Virus record (IMG/VR): IMGVR_UViG_3300033981_001202
Location: 1 to 49,347 of that record
Direction: 5' to 3' (one strand)
Source: a virus
DNA: 49,347 nt
A model generated the notes under the pieces. The model was not told where the DNA came from. It searched no databases and saw only the letters and a list, made by a program, of their open reading frames with translations. Shown here in pieces: positions 18,520 through 25,606 of this stretch. Within the stretch, counting starts at the first letter, position 1. Each line of letters begins with the position of its first letter. The translations under genes and the position numbers were made by a program.

Positions 18520-19420
18520 GTTAAGCCTAGTGCGTCCCCGTGGCAACACGGGGGGTCCCGACTGCTACAACCGTGGCAACCGTAGACTTGAAACACCTAC
18601 GGCAACTATTGCCAGTTTCAACGGTCAAGGGCTAACTTATATGGAATACCTAAACCCACATTCCATACATGGCAGGGTAAATAGGGTTACATGGGGCCTC
18701 CTAGCGGAAACGCTAGGTGGTCTTTTCCTTCCCAGCTACTGTTGCTTAGGGCTGGGGTCGGAAGGATTAACAAGCAACTGCAAACACAGGAATGAGCCCA
18801 ACTGTGTTAAGATTTGGAGGCTCCCATGCTTCTTAGTGGGAAACCATTAAGAAGTATTTCTCCTCGTAAGAGGAAGGCCCATAAAAAATTGGCAATTCTG
18901 GGCACCGCAAGCAACCTAGCCCATAGGCGGTATATAAATAGTGGGACACCCTTTTGTTGTGGGTTTGGGAATGATCACCCCAAGCCAACCGAGCCTGAAT
19001 ATGCTCTGGTCATCAAAACTATTTTGGACTTAGGGTAAGTGGATGTCCCTAGGCGTACTTTGATACGCGCAACCATAAAACCTTGGGAATACCAATGCAT
19101 GGGTCTGCTGATAACCCCGTAAGTTTTCCAAAAGGTGAGAAGAACCTCACAACGCCATGTCAGATCAGGAATCTTGGCACGAACTTAACGCAGCCATCCA
19201 TATCCATAGGGTATGGTAGATGGGGTTGTATAGGACTCTACAGGAATTTCCTTGTAGATACGCCGCCTAATTAGCGGTACACTCTAGTTCTGCACTAGAG
19301 GGTGATACTCTCCTGAGTGCAGCAGGAGCGGATATGGTTGCTGGCAAGCCATGTCTGTATAAAAGCCACCGTGTTACTCCGAGCGGGCAATTCGGAGTTC
19401 CTTATAAGATGTACTTTAGT
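18520..19420 (+). ncRNA. Large ornate structured RNA candidate (GOLLD/ROOL-like)
   Basis: No credible gene occurs for about 950 bases, yet paired stems run almost continuously. Seen directly: 18536-18553 (7 bp, GCAA loop), 18641-18666 (7 bp), 18700-18717 (7 bp, GAAA loop), 18783-18808 (7 bp), 18829-18854 (11 bp, GAAA loop), 18861-18874 (5 bp, GTAA loop), 19282-19300 (7 bp), 19309-19327 (6 bp), 19376-19398 (7 bp), plus multi-branch elements near 18570-18625 and 19195-19220. A loop-loop pairing is possible between GTTGCTT (about 18741) and AAGCAAC (about 18772). Four GNRA loops in one transcript suggest tertiary docking. Known phage-borne giant RNAs (GOLLD, ROOL) have similar size and lie near tRNAs. 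Exact ends and class are not determined. Confidence 0.6.
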
Positions 19421-19454
19421 GTACAGAGTGCGCCTTTACAGGAGACAAACAATG
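19409..19454 (+). promoter_or_regulatory. Duplicated leader, copy 1
   Basis: ATGTACTTTAGTGTAC forms a small dyad (GTAC-TTTAGT-GTAC), followed by AGAG, TGCGCC, TTTACAGGAGACA and the start codon. A close copy precedes the next gene at 19703-19747. The shared core GTGTAyAGAG and the fixed distance to the ribosome site suggest a phage promoter or an RNA-processing hairpin. Confidence 0.5.
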
Positions 19455-19691
19455 CACCTTTATGATTATGTTTTCAACGATAGGGATGCTACATTTTGGC
19501 ACAAGTCCTATAAGGATTGCCTCAAGAACTTGGAAAGCGCAGAGACTTTGAACGACACTCTTCGCAAGAAGATCTCTGAACTTGAGTATAAGTTGATCAA
19601 GTATGAGGCAAACCAACTGTACAATACCCTGTGTATGCAAGGCAAGTACGATGACGCAAGGGTTGTTCATGAATTGATCACCCGCATCTAA
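19452..19691 (+). CDS. Small coiled-coil hypothetical protein
   Basis: 79 residues from ATG 19452, preceded by CAGGAGACAAAC. The N-terminus is aromatic (YDYVFNDRDATFWHKSYKD); residues about 25-55 form a heptad-like coil (LESAETLNDTLRKKISELEYKL), followed by a short helical segment. No family recognised. It is the first gene after the structured RNA and carries the first copy of the duplicated leader. Confidence 0.65.
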   Translation: MHLYDYVFNDRDATFWHKSYKDCLKNLESAETLNDTLRKKISELEYKLIKYEANQLYNTLCMQGKYDDARVVHELITRI

Positions 19692-19702
19692 CTGAAGAAA
19701 CA

Positions 19703-19747
19703 AATGTACAATTGTGTATAGAGTATGCCTTTACAGGAGACACAATG
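19703..19747 (+). promoter_or_regulatory. Duplicated leader, copy 2
   Basis: ATGTACAATTGTGTATAGAG, then TATGCC and TTTACAGGAGACA, aligns with 19409-19454 with few changes. The changes keep the small dyad (TGTAC/GTGTA), which supports function. Confidence 0.5.
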
Positions 19748-20122
19748 ACAAGAATTGAAACAATGGATGATTGGGCCAGGTTCATCGACAACTACCCCCG
19801 TAAGGTGGTTGGCAACAGCGTAATGCGGCCAGGAATGATGCTTGGTGATGGCTGTACCCTGAGCATTCAGGCAAGTGAGTTACATTACTGTACTCCTCGT
19901 TCATCCTCTGCAACCTTTTACACCGCATGGGAAATTGGGTTTCCTAGTAAGGTTATCCCAGAGATCCTAGAGTGGGCAGAAAATTCCGATGACCCAACCG
20001 AAACAGTCTACGGGTATGTCCCTGTAGATGTGATTCTCAATGTGATCAAGGCCCGAGGTGGTACCGTACAGCAAGAAAAAACATATGAGCAAGCAACGCA
20101 AGATCAATCGTCGGAAGCGTAA
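19745..20122 (+). CDS. Hypothetical protein
   Basis: 125 residues from ATG 19745, with CAGGAGA at optimal distance. Contains a globular-looking sequence with WARFIDNYP, GDGCTLSIQASELHYCTPR and a helical segment IPEILEWAENSDDPTETVYGYVPVD. Not recognised. The start was preferred over an upstream ATG at 19712, which would place the ribosome site inside the gene. The 3' end overlaps the next small gene. Confidence 0.75.
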   Translation: MTRIETMDDWARFIDNYPRKVVGNSVMRPGMMLGDGCTLSIQASELHYCTPRSSSATFYTAWEIGFPSKVIPEILEWAENSDDPTETVYGYVPVDVILNVIKARGGTVQQEKTYEQATQDQSSEA

Positions 20123-20216
20123 GACTGGGTATGTCAACCTGGTTCCTGCGTCTCCATTCACCCGTACATTCACCTCTTTCAAGGAGTTCGCAGATGCAAT
20201 GGTACATCGCAGCTGA
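20085..20216 (+). CDS. Small basic peptide
   Basis: 43 residues from ATG 20085, overlapping the previous gene by 38 bases and read in another frame. The N-terminus is strongly basic (SKQRKINRRKRKTGY), followed by a Ser/Thr/Phe-rich half. CAAGAAAA before the ATG is a weak ribosome site. A basic nucleic-acid-binding peptide is possible, but coding status is moderate. Confidence 0.45.
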   Translation: MSKQRKINRRKRKTGYVNLVPASPFTRTFTSFKEFADAMVHRS

Positions 20217-20271
20217 CGGAACTGTTCACACGACTGCACAAGCAGCCAAGGAGACCATGGATGGCCGTTGA
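20194..20271 (+). CDS. Very small peptide gene
   Basis: 25 residues from ATG 20194, with AAGGAG eight bases upstream and ending in an overlap with the next gene. The peptide begins QWYIAADGTVH and ends in a helix. The strong ribosome site and tight overlaps on both sides favour translation, possibly as a coupling peptide. No function assignable. Confidence 0.4.
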   Translation: MQWYIAADGTVHTTAQAAKETMDGR

Positions 20272-20671
20272 TCCAACCCTATTCAATAAGGTGGTTGCCA
20301 ACAAGACCGCCCTTCGGGAAAATATGATTGGTAGTGTCATGGCAAGTGGCAAGCCTAGGTGGGCTGCGGCCATGCTGGTTGACCAGCGCATGCCTACGAC
20401 AACCAACCGCAAGCAGCTTGCAGAGGTTGGTATTAATGTGACTGGACCAGACCAGATCCAGGAAATCCTGGATACCATGGCCATGTTTGGTGTTTACTTT
20501 GTGAACACCAAGGGCAAGACCAAGGAAGAATTCTGGGACCAGCTTCAAAACGTCCTTGACGAAGAGGTCAACGACCTTCCGCCTAACAACGACATGTGTG
20601 AGTTTATTGACCTCATGGGACAAGAGGGCAATAACGAGTTTTTCAATGTCCCAGTAAAGGAATTGAGCTAA
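20261..20671 (+). CDS. Hypothetical protein
   Basis: 136 residues from ATG 20261, preceded by AAGGAGACC. Mixed alpha/beta composition with a conserved-looking segment VDQRMPTTTNRKQLAEVGINV and an acidic C-terminal half (FWDQLQNVLDEEVNDLP). One base separates it from the next gene, so they are co-translated. No family recognised. Confidence 0.75.
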   Translation: MAVDPTLFNKVVANKTALRENMIGSVMASGKPRWAAAMLVDQRMPTTTNRKQLAEVGINVTGPDQIQEILDTMAMFGVYFVNTKGKTKEEFWDQLQNVLDEEVNDLPPNNDMCEFIDLMGQEGNNEFFNVPVKELS

Positions 20672-20672
20672 C

Positions 20673-20912
20673 ATGAGTGACAACATTCGCATTGCTCTTT
20701 GGGAAGTCAACAGTGAGAATCCCAAGAGCCCCAAGTTCAATGGAATTGTGACCATTGATGGTAAGGAGATCAAGGTTTCGGTGTGGGACAACAAGGATGC
20801 CCAGCATCCCAAGGCCCCCCGACTCAAAGGCAAGACCTCGCGTCCTGCGCCTATGGCGGAAACGGCAGAGCCTGAGACCCTGGATTCAGTCCAGGCACCT
20901 CTGCCTTTCTAA
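20673..20912 (+). CDS. Small OB-like phage protein with SSB-like tail (hypothetical)
   Basis: 79 residues from ATG 20673. The first 50 residues alternate strands (IRIALWEVN, FNGIVTIDGKEIKVSVWDN) in the pattern of small phage proteins written as ALWxNxxKxPxFxGxIxIxGxxxxVSxWxN, whose role is unknown. The tail is acidic and proline-rich and ends APLPF, which resembles the C-terminal tip of single-strand DNA-binding proteins. It is the last gene before a large branched terminator. Confidence 0.7.
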   Translation: MSDNIRIALWEVNSENPKSPKFNGIVTIDGKEIKVSVWDNKDAQHPKAPRLKGKTSRPAPMAETAEPETLDSVQAPLPF

Positions 20913-20927
20913 TAACAATACATATAA

Positions 20928-21050
20928 GGGGAGTACTTAGGTTGACCTAGGATACTCTAGGAGTTATAACATATAGTTATAATACTACTTAGGTAATATA
21001 CCTAGGTAACCTAGAGTCCACGGTTAAACCTAAGTACTCCCCATTTTTTT
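20928..21050 (+). terminator. Large branched terminator structure
   Basis: A perfect 16-bp stem (20928-20943 with 21027-21042, GGGGAGTACTTAGGTT and its complement) encloses about 83 bases and is followed by a run of seven T at 21044-21050. Inside are an 8-bp stem ACTCTAGG/CCTAGAGT (20954-20961 with 21009-21016), a hairpin TTATAAC-ATATA-GTTATAA, and AGGTA-ATA-TACCT. The region is therefore a multi-branched RNA ending in a terminator, far larger than a usual intrinsic terminator. Confidence 0.8.
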
Positions 21051-21058
21051 CCCCAAGT

Positions 21059-21301
21059 ATGACTTTTAAACATAGACTGAATGTAACCCTGGAACAGGAG
21101 ACCTATGATGTCTTAGTTCTTGTAGAAGGTGTTGTGATCCCTGAGCCTTATGGTTCCGTGGACAGGCACCATCCTGTTGTTATTTCCTTTAAGATTCTTA
21201 ACCAAGACAACCCTGTACTGTATGATTTGATCAACACAATGTACATGCCTCAACTAGAAGAAGCTGTAAGTAACAACTTTATTGGAGTAGACAATGCATA
21301 A
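21059..21301 (+). CDS. Hypothetical protein
   Basis: 80 residues from ATG 21059, directly after the branched terminator; no strong ribosome site (CCCCAAGT). Contains beta-rich sequence (FKHRLNVTLEQETYDVLVLVEGVVIPEPYG) and ends in a helix. It overlaps the next gene by eight bases. Not recognised. Confidence 0.65.
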   Translation: MTFKHRLNVTLEQETYDVLVLVEGVVIPEPYGSVDRHHPVVISFKILNQDNPVLYDLINTMYMPQLEEAVSNNFIGVDNA

Positions 21302-21647
21302 GAAAATCGCAAACAAATGGGTAACCGCTCTCCGTAGCGGGAAGTATCGCAAGACTACTGGCGAACTTTGCAAGGTTGCCGAGAATGGTAACAAAAGTTG
21401 GTGTTGTCTCGGTGTTCTAACCGACCTGTACAACAAGGAACATAAGCAAGATCCTATTGAAATTGATGAAGGAGATGAAGATCTTCCAGATTCAGTTGAG
21501 AAGTGGTCTGGTATGTGGTCTTGTAGTGGTAAGTTGCAATACAACAATGCTGTTACATCCCTTGCTGAACTCAATGATTGCAAGAAGAGCAAGCGTTCCT
21601 TCAAGCGTATTGCTGACATCATTGAAAAGAACTGGGAGCAACTGTGA
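21294..21647 (+). CDS. CCLGV-family hypothetical protein, copy 1
   Basis: 117 residues from ATG 21294. Family pattern: W-x-x-ALRSGKY near residues 9-18, CCLGVLTDLY near 37-46, WSGM near 71, LAELND near 90, and IADIIEKNWEQL at the C-terminus. Small proteins with CCLGVL-D-L are widespread in phages; their function is not known to me. This copy is most like copy 5 at 25247, sharing KYRKTTG, LCKVA and the C-terminal end. The cysteine pair suggests metal binding or a structural disulphide, which is inference. Confidence 0.85.
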   Translation: MHKKIANKWVTALRSGKYRKTTGELCKVAENGNKSWCCLGVLTDLYNKEHKQDPIEIDEGDEDLPDSVEKWSGMWSCSGKLQYNNAVTSLAELNDCKKSKRSFKRIADIIEKNWEQL

Positions 21648-22018
21648 AGAAAGAAATTGCAGACATGTGGTGTGCAGCTCTCCAAAGTGGGGAGTACAAC
21701 CAAGGCAGAGGAACTCTTTGTCTTCAATATAGTAATGACACAAAGGCTTGGTGTTGCCTTGGTGTCCTGTGTGACTTGTACAACAAGCACAATCCTCCAA
21801 TGAAAGTAAACATGCTTTCTGGTTCTGGGGGAAAGTATGTATCCTTCAACCAATATTCAACTAACTTGCCCCCAGAAGTTTGTGTTTGGAGTGGCATGAC
21901 AAGCACAAACGGAAAACGAACAGGTTTTAGCGTTAGTCTTGTTACTTTGAATGATCATTATGGTTATTCTTTTGCAGAGATTGCCAATGTGATTGAAAAG
22001 GAATGGGAGACACTGTGA
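21644..22018 (+). CDS. CCLGV-family hypothetical protein, copy 2
   Basis: 124 residues from a GTG at 21644 that overlaps the previous stop as GTGA. Shows W-x-AALQSGEY, CCLGVLCDLYNK, VWSGM, VTLND and IANVIEKEWETL in the family order. The middle between CCLGV and WSGM is longer and Ser/Gly-rich. Tandem with copy 1, consistent with duplication followed by divergence. Confidence 0.85.
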   Translation: MKKEIADMWCAALQSGEYNQGRGTLCLQYSNDTKAWCCLGVLCDLYNKHNPPMKVNMLSGSGGKYVSFNQYSTNLPPEVCVWSGMTSTNGKRTGFSVSLVTLNDHYGYSFAEIANVIEKEWETL

Positions 22019-22251
22019 AGTGGCAACCCATTGAAACCGCACCTAAGGATGGTACTAAAGTTGTGTTGTATTGTCCATCAAACGATACATTTATCTTTGA
22101 TGCTGTATATCGAAAAGTGGCATTCTCTAACAGCCGTAGTGATTGGCACGAATGGGATGGAGAATATGTCGGTGCTTGGAGTAAACTTCCTGATTGGTTT
22201 AAGCCAACTCATTGGATGATTGTTACACCGCCTAATGGAGACAACGAATGA
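22015..22251 (+). CDS. WQPIETAPKDGT-type small phage protein (DUF551-like)
   Basis: 78 residues from a GTG at 22015 overlapping the previous stop; an in-frame ATG four codons upstream would start inside the previous gene's last codons. The N-terminus WQPIETAPKDGTKVVLY and the end FKPTHWMIVTPP match the short phage proteins usually grouped with DUF551, whose role is unknown. Tryptophan-rich, probably a small beta fold. Confidence 0.8.
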   Translation: MKWQPIETAPKDGTKVVLYCPSNDTFIFDAVYRKVAFSNSRSDWHEWDGEYVGAWSKLPDWFKPTHWMIVTPPNGDNE

Positions 22252-22595
22252 ACCAAGAAATTAAGCATCGCTGGATTGATGCCCTCCGTAGTGGTGACTA
22301 TGAGCAGGGTAAGAATTACCTGTGTAGTGGGAACGGTAGTGGAGGCAGAGTGTGGTGTTGTCTCGGTGTTCTCACCGACTTGTATCAGAAAGAAACAAAC
22401 AACAAGCTTATTGCTACTGGTGACAATCCATGTACTTTTGGTGCAGTTGTGTATGGTAATTCATGTATGTATCTTTCATCAGAAGTTCATGAGTGGGCTG
22501 GTCTTACTATCAAGCAGGTTGATGTGTGTATTAAACTTAATGACTCACACAGTGTAAGCTTTGAAGGCATTGCCGCTGTGATTGATACTTGGTAA
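22248..22595 (+). CDS. CCLGV-family hypothetical protein, copy 3
   Basis: 115 residues from ATG 22248 overlapping the previous stop. Shows RWIDALRSGDY, a Gly/Ser-rich loop, WCCLGVLTDLYQ, VHEWAGL, IKLND and IAAVIDTW. The C-terminus is shorter than in copies 1 and 5. It ends ten bases before the tRNA-Lys gene. Confidence 0.85.
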   Translation: MNQEIKHRWIDALRSGDYEQGKNYLCSGNGSGGRVWCCLGVLTDLYQKETNNKLIATGDNPCTFGAVVYGNSCMYLSSEVHEWAGLTIKQVDVCIKLNDSHSVSFEGIAAVIDTW

Positions 22596-22604
22596 CAACC
22601 ATAG

Positions 22605-22677
22605 GCTTCGGTAACTCAGTTGGTAGAGTATCGGACTTTTAATCCGTCAGTCGCGGGTTCAAGTCCCGCCCGAAGCA
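22605..22677 (+). tRNA. tRNA-Lys (TTT)
   Basis: Complete cloverleaf: acceptor GCTTCGG/CCGAAGC, D stem ACTC/GAGT, anticodon loop CTTTTAA (anticodon TTT), T arm GCGGG-TTCAAGT-CCCGC, discriminator A. No CCA is encoded. Reads AAA and AAG, abundant in the AT-leaning phage genes. Confidence 0.95.
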
Positions 22678-22691
22678 TTACAGGAATTCTT

Positions 22692-22964
22692 ATGTATAAT
22701 TACAGAGCTAGAAAAGAATCATTTCAAATGGTTAGGAAAACATGCCCACATGTTGATGCTGCCTTGGCAAGTGTTGGGCAAGAAATCAAAGAACAACTTG
22801 ATGCGTCCTTGCAGATGGCAGAAAAAAGCATCAAGGAACAAACACAAAATCTTTGTGATGCTTTGATTGAGGCTCTTGATCGAGCACTCACAGCGGAAGA
22901 CCAAGTAGCAGAGCTAGAAAACAGAGTTGCAAAACTTGAATCACAACTGGAGAACCATACCTAA
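22692..22964 (+). CDS. Coiled-coil hypothetical protein
   Basis: 90 residues from ATG 22692 with ACAGGA upstream; the open frame extends back through the tRNA, which argues for this start. From about residue 30 the sequence is a long heptad-type helix (IKEQLDASLQMAEKSIKEQ; VAELENRVAKLESQLENHT). Probably an oligomeric coil. Not recognised. Confidence 0.7.
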   Translation: MYNYRARKESFQMVRKTCPHVDAALASVGQEIKEQLDASLQMAEKSIKEQTQNLCDALIEALDRALTAEDQVAELENRVAKLESQLENHT

Positions 22965-22965
22965 C

Positions 22966-23205
22966 ATGACCCCTAAGTACCCGCACATCACCGTTAACCT
23001 TGACAATGTAGATGGAAATGCTTTTGCTGTAATGGGTGTTGTCACCCGTGCATTGAAGAAGCATGGTGTTCCCTGGGAAGAGATTGATGCATACCGTAAG
23101 GAATCAATGAGCGGAAATTACGACAATCTCCTACAGACTATTCCTAAGTGGGTCAATGTCGAGTGGGGATATCCCGACGACGATGATGATGACTTCGAGG
23201 ACTGA
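22966..23205 (+). CDS. Hypothetical protein with acidic tail
   Basis: 79 residues from ATG 22966, one base after the previous stop. Begins MTPKYPHITVNLDNVDGNAFAV, then a helical part (VVTRALKKHGVPWEEIDAY), and ends in a run of aspartates (PDDDDDDFED). The segment NAFAVMGVVTRALKKHG is a recurring small phage protein type of unknown role. The acidic end could be a protein-interaction tail. Confidence 0.75.
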   Translation: MTPKYPHITVNLDNVDGNAFAVMGVVTRALKKHGVPWEEIDAYRKESMSGNYDNLLQTIPKWVNVEWGYPDDDDDDFED

Positions 23206-23219
23206 AAGGAGACTGACCA

Positions 23220-23606
23220 ATGAAAAAGAAGATTGCAAATATGTGGATTACCGCCCTTCGTTCTGGTGAATACACGCAGGGTTATCGTGCGCTTTGTCGT
23301 GTTTACAATGGTTCTAAGACCTATTGTTGTCTTGGTGTTCTTTGTGATTTGTATCAGAAGAATCAAACAAAGAACAAAAAGAAAAAGCTTAGCGTGAAAA
23401 CTGTGACAACCGATTCTTTTGAAAGCGTTATTGTTTTCGGTGGCAACGCTGGTGTACTCCCTATTGCAGTACAGAATTGGGCTGGAATGTCTTCCTATAG
23501 TGGACGCATCCCTTTTGGTGGTCCTAATCTCGTTAAAATGAACGATAATAGAAAGACATTCATTGAGATTGCCGACCATATCGAAAAGCACTATAAGGAG
23601 CTGTGA
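23220..23606 (+). CDS. CCLGV-family hypothetical protein, copy 4
   Basis: 128 residues from ATG 23220, with GAAAGGAGA upstream. Shows MWITALRSGEYTQGY, YCCLGVLCDLYQK, a Lys-rich insertion, NWAGM, VKMNDNRKTFIEIADHIEKHYKEL. The longest of the seven paralogues because of the basic linker after CCLGV. The C-terminus is the closest match to the relic at 24913-24996. Confidence 0.85.
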   Translation: MKKKIANMWITALRSGEYTQGYRALCRVYNGSKTYCCLGVLCDLYQKNQTKNKKKKLSVKTVTTDSFESVIVFGGNAGVLPIAVQNWAGMSSYSGRIPFGGPNLVKMNDNRKTFIEIADHIEKHYKEL

Positions 23607-23607
23607 T

Positions 23608-24138
23608 ATGAAAAAGAAACTGACCAAGGCAGAGATGCGTATTGCAATCGCAAAGGATGTGATTGCACAGATCAAGGCAAAAAAGTACAACCCAATGCAG
23701 GGTTGTTGGGTTGATCAGGTAGGTGGCCAAGACTATGATGATTGGCTTTTTGCTAATCCAGAGAATTGTAAGGTTGATGTACAGGTATACACCAAGAGCA
23801 TCAAGAAGTGCAATGTCTGCGCTCTTGGTTCTCTGTTCGTAAGTGCCGTGAACAAGTACAACAATGTCTACGGAACTTTTAATACCGTTTCAACCAATGA
23901 AGTCTTTGATACCAGTGAGACAAACAACCGCAGTCCACTGCTTAGGTACTTTACTCTCAATCAGATTCGGTTGATTGAGGCTACTTTTGAGGGTGGAATG
24001 GGAGCTGTTTATTTCGATTACGATCATCCAATGGTCAACAAGTCGCGTGCATTCTACTCTCGGTATCCCAATAGCAAGGATCGTCTCCTTGCAATCATGA
24101 AGAACATCGTCAAGAACAACGGAACATTCAAGCCATGA
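23608..24138 (+). CDS. Larger relative of the CCLGV family
   Basis: 176 residues from ATG 23608, one base after the stop of copy 4. The segment KKCNVCALGSLFVSAVNKYN (about residues 71-90) parallels CCLGVLCDLY with CVCALGSLF, and residues 115-130 read YFTLNQIRLIEATFEG, a pattern I associate with longer phage relatives. The basic helical N-terminus is unlike the short copies. Homology to the short family is inferred from the shared Cys-Leu-Gly core and adjacency. Confidence 0.75.
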   Translation: MKKKLTKAEMRIAIAKDVIAQIKAKKYNPMQGCWVDQVGGQDYDDWLFANPENCKVDVQVYTKSIKKCNVCALGSLFVSAVNKYNNVYGTFNTVSTNEVFDTSETNNRSPLLRYFTLNQIRLIEATFEGGMGAVYFDYDHPMVNKSRAFYSRYPNSKDRLLAIMKNIVKNNGTFKP

Positions 24139-24401
24139 TTGCTAAGGTTGCTCAGTCCTATATCTACCACGAAGATAAACTCTTCTTCATATCTACCAGC
24201 AACCGTCAGTCATCTGCAATGATTACTGATCCTCCTTGGTACACAGAAACTTTAGTATGGGAACTTGAGCCAGATCACCCAACTAATGTGGGCGATCTTG
24301 TTCATGAACCTAGTTCAAACTTTATGAACGATATCACCAGTCACTTTGAAGTTTGTATGCAATTCTTTAAGAATGGAAAAGCAAATGAAGAAGATGAGTG
24401 A
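24135..24401 (+). CDS. Hypothetical protein
   Basis: 88 residues from ATG 24135 overlapping the previous stop (ATGA). Compact alpha/beta sequence with paired motifs SYIYHEDKLFFISTSNR and WYTETLVWELEPD; the end is acidic (KANEEDE). A protein describing a short sandwich fold is possible, but no family is recognised. Confidence 0.7.
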   Translation: MIAKVAQSYIYHEDKLFFISTSNRQSSAMITDPPWYTETLVWELEPDHPTNVGDLVHEPSSNFMNDITSHFEVCMQFFKNGKANEEDE

Positions 24402-24912
24402 ACCACTAGAAATCTTTCGTGGTCCTAACTGTTCTATTTGGTCAGACAGTACAATAAGGTTTGATGACGGCGTTGGATGGGGTTCAACGGACAAGGAAGA
24501 AACCCATCAATTGTACCTTGCCCTAAAGTCTTTATTTGAAAAGGAAATCACACCAATGAATCTATCTGTAAATGCGTATGGTAATGTTTCGGTTTGTGAA
24601 AAGAATCTTCATACTAATTGGTCTTGGACATTCACCCCAGAAGAAAGCCTACGGCTTTTCAATCTACTCGCCAAGTACCACCAGCCAAAGCCAACCATCA
24701 GTGTTGAACTCGACTACCTCAAGGAGTTTGTGAACAAGGTTGTCAAGACAGAAGTCTTCAATGATGGGTCTATTAACTACATGATTCCACCAAACATTGG
24801 GGGTGCTAACTACCTTGAGGAATTTGGTTTGTCCAAGGAAGCAACCAAGTACATCGAGTCTATTGCCCGAGACAACCTGATCAAGAAGATTGAGAAGTTG
24901 GGCAATGAATGA
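24394..24912 (+). CDS. Hypothetical protein
   Basis: 173 residues from ATG 24394, inside the last codons of the preceding gene; in-frame ATGs at 24373 and 24385 are alternatives and I cannot decide between them. Sequence begins SEPLEIFRGPNCSIWSD; the middle (EEITPMNLSVNAYGN region) is beta-rich and the C-terminal part is helical (YLKEFVNKVVKTEVF). No family recognised. Confidence 0.7.
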   Translation: MSEPLEIFRGPNCSIWSDSTIRFDDGVGWGSTDKEETHQLYLALKSLFEKEITPMNLSVNAYGNVSVCEKNLHTNWSWTFTPEESLRLFNLLAKYHQPKPTISVELDYLKEFVNKVVKTEVFNDGSINYMIPPNIGGANYLEEFGLSKEATKYIESIARDNLIKKIEKLGNE

Positions 24913-24996
24913 AAAAGAAACAAGACCTTCAGTAAAATCGCAGATTGGATCGAAACAAACATTAAGGAAACAAACGATGACTATGACCGCAGCTAA
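24913..24996 (+). pseudogene. Relic of a CCLGV-family gene (C-terminal end only)
   Basis: Between the stop at 24912 and the next gene an open stretch reads KRNKTFSKIADWIETNIKET and ends in TAA at 24994-24996. This matches the C-terminal end of the CCLGV family (for example NRKTFIEIADHIEKHYKEL in copy 4). No start codon or N-terminal part remains. It looks like the tail of an eighth copy lost by deletion. Confidence 0.6.
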
Positions 24997-25243
24997 TATC
25001 GTTAACCACAGTTCTTATTACAACAACCGAATCTTCTTTAATAAGGGATGGCAGGATCGAATGGCTGGATACGAGCGGTTCAATCCTTGGGTTGTCGAGG
25101 ATTCTGAACTTGATGGCATGCCTGAGTATGCTCGTATGGCTCTTGAGGATTACACGGATGGCTGGGACAGAGCAAATTCCAAGATCAAGGAAATGCGGGA
25201 AGCACACGCTAATGCCGCTGTTTTCGTTAACAATTGGATCTAA
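24977..25243 (+). CDS. Hypothetical protein
   Basis: 88 residues from ATG 24977, with AAGGAAACAAACG upstream. Longer starts at 24890 or 24905 would run in another frame through the CCLGV relic and give an unlikely N-terminus, so they were not chosen. The protein has aromatic and acidic patches (NRIFFNKGWQDRMAGYERFNPW; EYARMALEDYTDGWDRA) and a helical end. Not recognised. Confidence 0.7.
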   Translation: MTMTAANIVNHSSYYNNRIFFNKGWQDRMAGYERFNPWVVEDSELDGMPEYARMALEDYTDGWDRANSKIKEMREAHANAAVFVNNWI

Positions 25244-25246
25244 CCG

Positions 25247-25606
25247 ATGAATAAAAACATCATGAAGAAGTGGGTCAAGGCTCTTCGATCAGGTAAGTAT
25301 CGCAAGACTACTGGCGACCTTTGCAAGGTTGCCCAGAATGGCAACAAGAGTTACTGCTGTCTTGGTGTACTGACAGACCTGTACAACAAGGAAAACAAAC
25401 GATGTCCAGTTGAAACTGTAGGTGAAAAGGATCTTTCACATTGGGTTATGGATTGGTCTGGCATGCACTCAAGTTTTGGATCCCTTAAGTATGGCTACAG
25501 TGATAAAACAATCACAAGCCTTTCCGAACTAAACGATTGCAATAAAGCCAAGCGTTCTTTCAAGCGTATGGCTGATATCATCGAAAAGAATTGGGAGCAA
25601 CTGTAA
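25247..25606 (+). CDS. CCLGV-family hypothetical protein, copy 5
   Basis: 119 residues from ATG 25247. Near duplicate of copy 1: KWVKALRSGKYRKTTGDLCK, YCCLGVLTDLYNKENK, DWSGM, LSELND, KRSFKRMADIIEKNWEQL. The two copies differ mainly in the acidic stretch between CCLGV and WSGM. It lies about 4 kb from copy 1, so the duplication is not strictly tandem. Confidence 0.85.
   Translation: MNKNIMKKWVKALRSGKYRKTTGDLCKVAQNGNKSYCCLGVLTDLYNKENKRCPVETVGEKDLSHWVMDWSGMHSSFGSLKYGYSDKTITSLSELNDCNKAKRSFKRMADIIEKNWEQL

Noticed and set aside
18814-19274. Short open frames inside the structured RNA region
   Set aside because: No ribosome sites, poor composition, and dense perfect stems that explain the sequence better.
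24890-24976. Longer N-terminus for the gene ending at 25243
   Set aside because: It runs out of frame through the CCLGV relic, and a better ribosome site precedes ATG 24977.
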